A stretch of 64,000 bases of DNA from Molossus alvarezi (lineage: Eukaryota > Chordata > Mammalia > Chiroptera > Molossidae): assembly GCA_037176705.1 (NCBI GenBank), contig CM073894.1, positions 29,652,501 through 29,716,500 of the forward strand. The letters are read 5' to 3'. The translations under genes and the position numbers were made by a program. Shown one piece after another: positions 12,699-21,000 of this stretch. Positions within the stretch are counted from its first letter, which is position 1. Each line of letters starts with the position of its first letter. Under the pieces are notes generated by a model. The model had not been told where the DNA came from. It did no database searches and worked only from the letters and a program-made list of their open reading frames with translations.

Positions 12699-13498
12699 CG
12701 GTTAAATCCATCTATATTACTATGCCATTTAAAATAACAATTTCTAAAGTTATCCTTAATTTAAAACCCTGATATCCTGACAGCAGTTTTCCTCCCAGCT
12801 GTAGTGACCCCCACCCCACTTTGGTAAACGACTCAAGTTCCATGAAGACTTTCACTTCTTTATTTATCATCACAGAAGTGAGGTGTTACTTCACATACAC
12901 ACACAAAGAATGAAATAAAGAAATGAAACTCGCTAAGCAGATAAAAAACAGACACTTTCTGCTTAGAAAACAGCCTTCTCCGGTGGGAGAGGAGGATGGA
13001 CTGCCATATCTAAGAGAAAGACTTGCCCCCGAATTTGGTAGGTTTGTGTCGATCAAGTTTTGTAATTATTAACAGGTATTTGCAAAGTTTTAATTGCTGA
13101 CTACAATGAATTGGAACTAGCTGTGAAAATAGAACAGAGTCTCTCCCCTTGAAGAGTTTTTATTCCAACCATATAGTTCTCAATAAAACTTTTCCTAGCT
13201 TGGGTAGCAAAATGCACCTTTGGTTACCTGAATGGACAGGTACAGGGTAAATTGTTGGGGGAGGAGAAAAAGAGAAAAGGAAGCAGAGAGATCAGGAGTG
13301 GGAGAGAAATCGGAGAAGTCACTCTTGGGAAAAGCTTGCCATAAAAGAGCTAAACCCACCTGAAATTCCTACCCACAGACACTCCTTCTCACTTCAGACT
13401 CACATCCCCACTTAAAAGGAGAAAATCATAAAAGGAGAGTGGTGGGTAATAATACCAAAAAGGAATAAAAAGAGAGAAAAGAAGAAAAAAAAACCTAC
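10956..13498 (-). other. ZEB2: ZEB2 intron 1 (5'-UTR intron, about 2.5 kb)
   Basis: The interval runs from the GT donor at 13498 to the AG acceptor at 10956, 2543 bases. In human cells this intron is reported to be retained when a Snail-induced antisense transcript masks its 5' splice site, and retained sequence is reported to carry an IRES that raises ZEB2 translation. In this window the acceptor end is CpG-island DNA and the middle holds short simple repeats: an (AAAC)n run near 11383-11406, C runs near 11540 and 11620, and a (TG)16 run at 12664-12695. A CACCTG E-box at 13357-13362 lies about 140 bases inside the donor. No transposon is recognised. Retention and IRES activity in this species are inference from the human work. 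Confidence 0.72.
12664..12695. repeat. (TG)16 microsatellite in ZEB2 intron 1
   Basis: Uninterrupted TG dinucleotide run in the middle of the 5'-UTR intron. If the intron is retained this becomes a (CA) tract in the leader. Confidence 0.95.
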
Positions 13499-14000
13499 CT
13501 GCGAAGTCTTGTTTGTAGTTTTGGCCAGAAATGGTGAGAAGAAAAAGCATGAAGAAGCCGCGAAGTGTGGGGGAGAAAAAGGTGGAAGCGAAGAAACAGC
13601 TCCCGGAGCAAACTGTACAAAACCTCGCCAAGAGTGTCGGGAGGCAGGACCGTTATTCCTGCGGAGCAGGTTAGAACTGATCTCTTTTAGCCACTCCAGG
13701 AAACACAAACCTGGGGACGGACTGACGTGTTACGCCTCTTCTAATGACATTTTTTTCTTTTTCTTTTCTGTAGGAGAGAGAGAGACCCTGAAACACGCGC
13801 CACCTATCTTTGTGGGGAGGGATAATTGAAGCGCCCTGAGCGTGAGCATCATGTGAAAACGTGATCGCCAAGTTTCTCTCTGGGAAAGGATCTGGGATAG
13901 ATTATACCTTGAAGTCTCCGCAAACGCTTTAGTGGAAGAAATGAAATTCCACCTCCCTCCCTTCCTCTCTCCCTCCCTCTCGCTCCCTCCCTCCCTCCCT
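13499..14000 (-). other. ZEB2: ZEB2 non-coding exon 1 (5' end approximate)
   Basis: The minus strand shows a strong donor, GACTTCGCAG|GTAGGTTTT, with the exon ending at 13499 and intron GT at 13498-13497. The sequence just before it (GGCCAAAACTACAAACAAG) agrees with my recollection of the human ZEB2 leader. Joining to the acceptor at 10956 gives a leader in which a small upstream ORF stays open across the junction, which fits the pair of sites. The transcription start cannot be read from sequence. A purine-rich tract and a run of 22 G on the minus strand (about 13950-14030) lie near the presumed 5' end. No convincing TATA box is seen; other first exons are known for this gene in mouse. Confidence 0.7.
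13730..13852 (-). other. Upstream ORF in ZEB2 exon 1 (40 codons)
   Basis: This frame opens with tandem ATGs at 13852 and 13849, contains a third in-frame ATG at 13750, and stops at 13732-13730. It carries a lysine run just before the last internal Met. The second ATG has A at -3, a better context than the downstream uORF; the first has C at -3. Between this stop and ATG 13550 there is no other minus-strand ATG, so a scanning ribosome meets just two uORFs before ZEB2. It counts only if transcription starts upstream of 13852. Peptide function is not implied. Confidence 0.45.
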
Positions 14001-14030
14001 TCTCCACGCCCCCCCCCCCCCCCCCCCCCC
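13950..14030. repeat. Pyrimidine tract (CTCC repeats) ending in 22 consecutive C
   Basis: The plus strand is nearly pure pyrimidine from about 13950, with CTCC/CTCCC repeats, followed by an uninterrupted run of 22 C at 14009-14030. The minus strand, which is the ZEB2 sense strand, is therefore G22 followed by GGGA repeats. It can form G-quadruplex or triplex structures and sits at the presumed 5' end of exon 1. The exact homopolymer length may be affected by sequencing error. Confidence 0.9.
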
Positions 14031-14620
14031 GTCAAGCCTTTGGCATCATTATCCTCATCACTAAATCCTACAGAGTACAGGGCGGAAAACGGTGCACACC
14101 ATTCACTGAACTGGAGAATTCTAAGGAGCGAAAGTTAAAGGGGAAGATCCCGGGTCCTCAATCCAGATTGCCTCTTCTTATACAGAGATCTCTAATGACC
14201 AGATTTGAGATGCACATTAAGTTGTGTGGATTTCTCAGTACAGTTTCTGGAACTAAATTCTTTGCCCTTTCTCTTATTATTTTTTTCTTTTTAGATGCCA
14301 GGGCCAGAAAAAAAAATGCTGCATGTGAACTACATCTTAGGGTGTGTTGGGGTGTGTGTGTGTGTGTGTGATGAATTTCTGGATTGGATCCTCAGACTAA
14401 AAAGTAGTTTGGCATTTTTTAAATAGGTTCTCTAAGTAATTAACAGAGAGCGCTGGGTTGACGGATCTCTGAATCCCTCTACATCTCACGGAGACTTTAC
14501 TATAAAGTGAGTGAGCATGTGTAGTGAGGCAGGAGGAAAACGAGAAAGGCCATAGAGGAACTTAGCAGGGAAGGAAGAGCATGATATTAAACAGCATGGG
14601 GTCTAAGTTTTGGAGTATAT
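14001..14620 (-). promoter_or_regulatory. ZEB2: Candidate ZEB2 exon 1 promoter flank
   Basis: This stretch lies immediately upstream (minus sense) of exon 1. It begins with the homopolymer tract ending at 14030 and then has mixed-composition unique DNA with a (TG)n run at about 14349-14370. There is no clear TATA box at a fitting distance, only a TTTATAGTAAA-like AT element near 14499-14509, and CpG density is modest. The promoter call rests on position only. Confidence 0.4.
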
Positions 14621-15060
14621 ATTTTTTGATATTGCAATTAAAGTAAAATTAAAAAGAAAAGACTCCACCTTTGCTCTGAAGGGATTGGTTATGTAAATAT
14701 GGAAGGGATTTCCTGGAGAATACAGCTTTCTACTGTATGGTTAATTAAATAATCACTCAAAAGCTTCCAATGTGACGCTTCTGTCGTAATCCAATCAGGT
14801 TACATAGGTCCTAAACAAGAAAGATATTTTCCACATCTGGAAGTCAGCAATTTAGCAAGTACTGCACATTATTAACCAATTCAGAGCCCACTTCCCAGGG
14901 GAATTTTTTTTGAAGTTTAAGTGTTCTTAACCAATGCTCTGCTGTTTTGTTAATCAAAAAGCTGGTTTACACTGCACATAATTGGAACTAATATAGAAGT
15001 AAATAAAGACAGCCAAATTTGAGGATGCTGAGCACAGGCATTTATCGGAAAAGGAAGAAA
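14620..15060. promoter_or_regulatory. Candidate conserved non-coding element, promoter-proximal
   Basis: The segment is repeat-free with dense homeodomain-like and CCAAT-like motifs: TTAATTAAATAATCA near 14740, CCAATCAG near 14791, TTAACCAAT near 14873 and 14929, and an inverted set of ATTGG/CCAAT boxes. This composition resembles embryonic enhancers near transcription-factor genes. Conservation could not be tested, so this is a suggestion from motif density and the absence of transposons. Confidence 0.3.
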
Positions 15061-17480
15061 TCTCTTAGCCTCCAATGGTTCAGGCTCAATTTCTTAAAGA
15101 ACTGTGAGGCTTTTTTTTTTTTTTCCAAGAGTGAAAGTGCTTGCTAACCTCAGAGCACAAATAAACTTCCAGTCCCACAACCTTAAGGTTTTCAAGCAAA
15201 GGTAAAGGTAGAGGTGTCAAGAGGACTAAAGAATAGCCTCATGCCAATTTTTTTCTGCTTTAATATTGTTAATATGTTATAGCCCCCTGTTTTCTGCCTG
15301 ATGAAACCTGAAGCAAATAATACCCTGATCCAACACTAGACTTTTACTTACATTAAGATAAAGTGCTTTGAACTGTGCTTTGAATGTGTGCCTAAAGCAA
15401 GACTTTGAATGTAAGAGTCACTGGCAATTGCACTCAGAGGAGGGAAAAGCCACGACATGGGTTGCCACATCCACACTCCCAGAGGTGCATGTCTTTGTAT
15501 TTTGTATGTTTATTTTGGGGGGAGGGGGTGGGACAGCCACCAGCATGATTACAGCCAATTCTTACTTTAGGATGCAAGAAAGTCAGTCCTCACAGTTGGT
15601 TACAGACTCACCTCTTTTCCTAACTTGAATATTTATTACAATGAGAATAGCTAGATAAATTAATCTTCTGTCCACCCCATTACAGATAAATTACCTATTG
15701 AAGAGGAGCAGTCAAGCTCGTCAGTCTAAAATTAATAATAAAAAAGAAAATCAAAGATTTCCAACATGGGTCAGACACATTCTCAATTTTCTGTTTTACA
15801 TTTGTTTCAATATTACATATATACTAAATATTTGTATGAGTTTCAAGTTCCTGCTCTGAGATTTGTCTCTATTATTAATATCCTTTTTTCTTCCTCTTCT
15901 CATCATCACCTTATTTAAAAATAATTGAAATTCAGCTTTCTCTAGAAGTTTGTTTTTCACCCTCCCCTCTCCCATTCCGAAGGAAGTAGGAGCCCCACTG
16001 CACGGAGTGATCCACGCAAGACCCCACTCCGGGAGCCCAGGTAGCCACTGGAGACTCACCGCCCAGACATACACACTCACAGGAAGAACTTCAGGTCAGA
16101 GAATCAAATCGAACGGTAACAAATCACCTTGTCTTATTATCTATATTAATGTCAGATTGCCTAGGACCTGACTTACAAAAAAAGGCTCTTAAGTATTTCC
16201 ACTAAAAACACCTAATCATTTGAATACTCTGGGCTCTGTAATTATTCAAGTGGCAGCAGGCAGCCCCAACTCTTAGCACTAGGAGTTCCGAAGTGCAAGT
16301 GTTTAACATGGGGCAAAAGAGCAATCTTTCAGATTCCCTTCAAGGTGAATATATGGATGGTGGCACGGGAAGGGTCCCCGCGAGGGGTGGGCGCGCCAGT
16401 AAGTTGCCCCCCGCCCATGCTTGGCAACGCCCTGGCACTCCGGTCCCCATTTCACCGACAGAGTTCCCACCAACACAGAGGCGGTGGGACCAGAGAAAGC
16501 CGGAATATAAATTTGTCCCAAACACTCCCTTAGTCCGAAGGCCAGTTCGGGGACAATAGGGATAGTGGGATCAGCGGGATGCAGGAGCGCAGGATGCAGG
16601 GAAAAGTCGAAAGAGAGGACGGGGTGGGGGGCAGCTAGCTTTCGGCTTCTCACACAGCAAAGCAAGTCCTGTAAATGAATCGCTCCTTCCCCGTCTTTCT
16701 TCTCCATTAATAATCCATTTTGAGATTAACACAGACCAAGGGGATTAAAAGAACAGATACGTGCAAATGTGAAATAATATTGCAATCGACATTGGAGGGA
16801 GAAAAATAACTCTTTAGGGTTTCTTTGAGTAAAACAAACTGCCTCCCTCAGGATTCCCTCCACCCAGGCAGAGTGAGAAGATGCACTTTTGTTTTCCTAT
16901 TCCCTCCAGCCAGGACCTGGTGCCTGTCCCCCCATTCACCTCTCCGTCTGTCAATTTCCTCAACTTTCACAGCTCCCCCACCTCTCCCCAGCCCCCCGCT
17001 CCGCTCCCGGGCCCAGATGCCCGAAGAGATACAAAGTTTCTGCCCTTGAACACACAGGCTGCAGAAGGAATTTGAATTTGGCCACAGCGAAATACTTTTT
17101 TCATTTTTTAAAGCAAATTGTTTATTTTGTACAATGTGGAGAAAATTTTTTAAAAGGAACTTATTCTCGTTTTGAAACAGAATTGACCTTTCATCGGGAG
17201 GAATTATTTGGACCCTGTTGTTACGCAGGAGGTGGGCAACTTCTTAGTGCAAGCAAAGGGTGATAAGGGGTCCCCTGGATTGAGAATGTATGGAGGGGGT
17301 TGGGGCGGTAGGGGTCCAAGCCAAGCCAAACGGTTTTCTCACGTGCAAACTCGCAATCCAATCCATTCGGAGTTGAGCCTAGGATAGGAGGGGGGGTGGA
17401 AATCAGGAGCATCTCTCTGAGAAGCCCTTGCAAACAAAATCAAAACAGGACTAGAGAACCTCAGACCGTCCCTAACATCC
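15061..17480. other. Promoter-proximal flank, no gene seen
   Basis: Apart from the GC-rich patch at 16340-16640 this is unique, mostly AT-rich sequence with short homopolymers (T run near 15110-15124, G-rich run near 15518). No transposon, RNA gene or coding frame was recognised. The minus strand has the GTGAGT donor at 16059 discussed with that patch. Confidence 0.6.
16340..16640. promoter_or_regulatory. Small GC/CpG-rich patch upstream of ZEB2
   Basis: A moderately CpG-rich segment (for example ccgcgaggggtgggcgcgcc at 16378-16397) stands out from AT-rich flanks. On the minus strand a good donor, GGGCG|GTGAGTC (GT at 16059-16058), lies about 300 bases downstream in ZEB2 sense. Mouse Zeb2 has several untranslated first exons, so an alternative first exon is possible here but not shown. 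The open frames on both strands through this patch look composition-driven. Confidence 0.35.
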
Positions 17481-17689
17481 CTGCTGCGAGGCCCGCGGGC
17501 TGTGGAATCTCGCACGTCACCTGGCCCGGCAGCGCGGCCAGCTGAAGGGCTTTATTTTCTTTTCTTTTATTTTAATTTTTCGAAGTTAAGGTTGAATCTC
17601 GGCTTCTGTGCTTTTGCCAACATCTCCTCCATTGACAGGAACCAGCAAACTTCAAGACTCAAATGAGCGTCTTAATTTACTGATGCAAA

Positions 17690-18010
17690 ACAGGTCTGCT
17701 TGTTGCCCCCAGTTCTCGGCGCGCTCTGTCCCCCGCGCCCCCAGCTTCGGTCCTCCATTTGATCTCTGGGTAAGGCCCCGCCGCCCAGGCGGGGGAGCAC
17801 GTGGGGGGGGAGGGTCGCCCCCGCCCGCTCGCCCTCCCCCGGACCTGTCCCCGCCCGGGAACCCCGCGACCCCCGCCCCGCCGCCTGGTCAGCTGACCTG
17901 GCTCGCTCGCCGGCTCCCCGCCCGCCGCCCTGTTTCCGGTCCCCGGGGTCCGCGAGCAGCGCACGTTGAGGGAGCGGCCGCGGCGGGGAGGTGATGCTGG
18001 GGGCTGATTA
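17690..18010. promoter_or_regulatory. Upstream CpG island with E-boxes
   Basis: This is a dense GC and CpG segment about 4 kb upstream of exon 1. It contains a palindromic CACGTG at 17798-17803 and a CAGCTG at 17890-17895, with a CACCTG just outside at 17518-17523. A plus-strand donor-like GGGTAAGG lies at 17768-17775. It may be a distal alternative promoter for ZEB2 or a divergent non-coding transcript. The plus-strand open frame 17608-17994 is proline- and arginine-rich, has no domain and is not called. Confidence 0.55.
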
Positions 18011-21000
18011 CCATGAGAAAGGCTGTGCCTGGAAAAGCCTCCTCCACGCGACTGTCAATCTCACTAAGGAGAGGGGGTGGTGACGGAAAGGGGCCCTGTA
18101 GGAGTCACCAGAAAACTTGGAGTGAGTTGGATGCGACGCAGGCCCGAGGAGGTGGCTTTCGCCTCAAGTTGGAAGGCTGTGGCGCTCAGTGCGCGGACGC
18201 CAGCAGCCTCGCCAGGGAATTGAAAAGCAAAAATCCTCTCTTCCCTTCCTCCCTCTTGCTCTCCTTTTCAGCCCTTCCTGCCCTTTATCCTTATTTTCTT
18301 GAAATTCTTTCCCAGTTGCATTTCCTACATTCTCCTTTCTTTCTATTTGATCTCTCCCTTTTGCAATCTCTTGTTTTGTTTCTTAACAACCTCTCTTCTC
18401 CTTCGCTCTTTTCTGCCTACTTTCTGTGTCCAGATTTATCATTTCTTTTTGAAAACACAATGTTAAATATGTAATTAATCTACCAGCAGGAGGTCAGGGA
18501 CACCCTGACTAAAATAACTGCTAGGTCATCAGAGAACAAGTTCACCAGGTGTCAGTGAAAAGTAAAAATAATAATGATAATAACGTATAAATCAATTATT
18601 TCTGTAATCATAATCGCTTCTTATTCTGAATTATAACAGCTCAAATTGACTTTTAAAAATATATAATCTTCCTAAAAATGAAAAATACTTCGAATAGGGA
18701 AATTCTTTAGAATTAAGGCAATATGAAAAAAAAATTCTCATTAATAGTGATATTTTAGCAGTGCTTAACAGACTCTAGAATTATAATAGGTAAAAAAGGA
18801 AACTTAAACTGTGCTTTTTCCTTTAATGACTATCTGGAAAGTGTAAAAAATTTCCCAAAGCACCTCCCCACCCCCTAACAAAGATGAGTCTATTCAGAAA
18901 GAAACATCATGTCTTGCATTCTGTACATGCTAGCAAACACACAACTTGAGTTGTTGGGTTGTTTCCTTGGCCAGGTTGCATCATGACCTAACAGAGTTAG
19001 TGAACATAGGGCTGCTTATGTCATGAATGTGCTATATAATTTTGTTTTCCTTTTTCATAAATGTCTTTCATTCATTTTGGGCACATGTATTCTCTTCTTA
19101 AAATTCAGAATTTGCACTTGTTTACAATTTGTTTACTTTGTTGAATGTTTAAAATTTGTTAGGAATCAATCGAACATGTACATGAAGCCCTTTTTAGGCC
19201 AAGAAAAATAAAGATGCATTAGAAAGATGCCTTTTATGCTTCATAATTATTAATTGACATTTTATGATGAATAATTAATCATTTGAATAATTTTGGTATC
19301 TCTGATCTGAACACATATTTGCATATCTAATGCTTGATTTTAAACTGTGTTTTTGAAAAAAAAGTTCATTCTCTTAGGACAGAGAAACAAAGTAACATTT
19401 CAATGTAAGCTTTCTCTTAAGCACTTTTAGAAGTTTATTGATTTCAACTATTCTTTATATATATATCCATAAACCTTAACAGTTTGTAAACCATTTTTTC
19501 ATAGTAAACACATACATACGTGATAGAACTGCAATTAACTAGGAAAAACAATACCCTATGTAAAATCAAGTCACTCTCCTCCCTAAATGAGGAGCGTAAA
19601 TTATGCACCATATTTTCTTATTGGAATTTGGTCATTGAACTTTTTGGTTATGTTTACTTATACATATCAGAAAGTAAATAATTGAGGCAACTGACAGGTT
19701 TCAGACCTGGTATTTAAGGTAATTTTTTTTTCATTTTTAATTAATATGTAGGCTGATTTAAAGTTACTTAAAAATTATTCAGGAAGCATATCCCTGATAT
19801 TTTTATACCCTGTGTCAGTTGAAGCCCAAAGTATCTATTTTGAATACCAGCCCTGCAGATTACTACCTTTGTGGCTACAGGCAATTTTCTCTAAGTTTGT
19901 TTCTTTATCTACAATGTGGTTATACTAATAGTGGCCATTTTTTAAGGTTTTACAGAGAATTAAATGAAGTAATACTTGAAATTTCATCATGGTGTAGTTT
20001 TCTTGTTATAATGAAAGGTTGAAAAAAATAACATGGAACTTACAGATCAATTAAAGACAGTTTAAATTCTTTTCTGACCACCAAAACAACTAATTACCTT
20101 TTGGTAATATTCATAATTTTTCTATTGAGAATCGCGTGCTGTGTCATTAAGTGAAGAAAAATGAAAAACATCATAGGATTTATAGCTGGTTTACGATTCT
20201 TTAGACCTGTTCAAAGGATGCGTAGCCACGGGTGTGAAAATAAGTACAGTATTTTTTCTTCTGTTGGTTCAGCATTTAGTTTATTATATTCAATATGGTC
20301 ATAGTTTGGCTATAAATATCAAACTTTTTCTAGTCCAAATATATGAACTTGAAGTTTCTCATGTTCTTTAGTAACACATTGTCGTTGAGTATAAGGGTTA
20401 AGTGTGCAAAAGCTCAGAAGCGGTCTTGAGTAAGACTTGTGAGAAAAAAAGGGCAAACTTACAAATTTGGAGACCAGGAATTTGGCTGTCAAAGTATACT
20501 GTTAGCTGTAAGACCATTCATAATGAACTGAGCGGAGCTATCCTGGGGTCTGCACTAATTTTAAGTACCTATAGTGGGGGACAAAATCAGTTTATTAAAT
20601 GGAAAATGAAATTTTTGAGTCTTTTAAACATCTACAAGATGAGATTTTTTTTTTTTTTAATGCAAAAGCTGAACAATCAGTGCAAATGCTAAGGGAAAAA
20701 TCTATTGAGGTATTTAATACCAATACAAATTGTTTGTTGTTTTTTAAGGCTCCTCAAAAACACTTAAAGGTACCTTACTTGTTTCCTTCCTCAGAGGATC
20801 CATTCCATGCTCCTTGCAGGTCAAAACTACCAAAAGGGCCACTTGGACATCAGCCTATGGGTTTGGAGTGACCTGGACCTTTTTTTTTTTTCCTTTTTAA
20901 AGGGAAATGTGACAAGAAATTGTTTGCACTGCAGATTATCTAGTGACCTGGAAAAAACTTAACGCTACCTTGTGGTCTTTTTTGATAATCCTTATTCTGT

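Larger units (their letters stand above)
10900..13550 (-). other. Spliced upstream ORF in ZEB2 leader (35 codons, two segments)
   Basis: The ORF starts at ATG 13550 in exon 1 (reading MLFLLTISG), runs 52 bases to the donor at 13499, and after joining to 10955 continues in the same frame through DRACVLPKQGAES to an internal Met at 10917 and ends MRTAI-stop at 10902-10900. Segment lengths of 52 and 56 bases sum to 36 codons including the stop. The coordinates given enclose intron 1. The initiation context is weak (T at -3, C at +4), so most ribosomes may leak past it. The stop is 13 bases before the ZEB2 ATG, which leaves little room for reinitiation. If the intron is retained, the frame instead runs into intron 1 and stops at 13389. 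The proposed role as a translational brake is inference. Confidence 0.55.
11600..13900 (+). ncRNA. ZEB2-AS1: Expected position of ZEB2 antisense RNA (ZEB2-AS1)
   Basis: In human a plus-oriented antisense RNA starts inside ZEB2 intron 1 and crosses the exon 1 donor. The same arrangement is present here, with a CpG island next to the intron and the donor at 13498, so an orthologous transcript is expected in this interval. Nothing in the sequence by itself proves it: long non-coding RNAs have no ORF signature and I could not fix exon boundaries or a poly(A) site. The interval is approximate and rests on synteny. Confidence 0.27.

Noticed and set aside
13389..13631. 80-codon minus-strand frame across exon 1 donor as a gene
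   Set aside because: Its first codon is TTG; the only ATG-started part is the uORF from 13550, described separately, and its remainder is intron.
17608..17994. Plus-strand Pro/Arg-rich frame of 128 codons
   Set aside because: Typical of CpG-island sequence; another frame is open on the opposite strand over the same bases.
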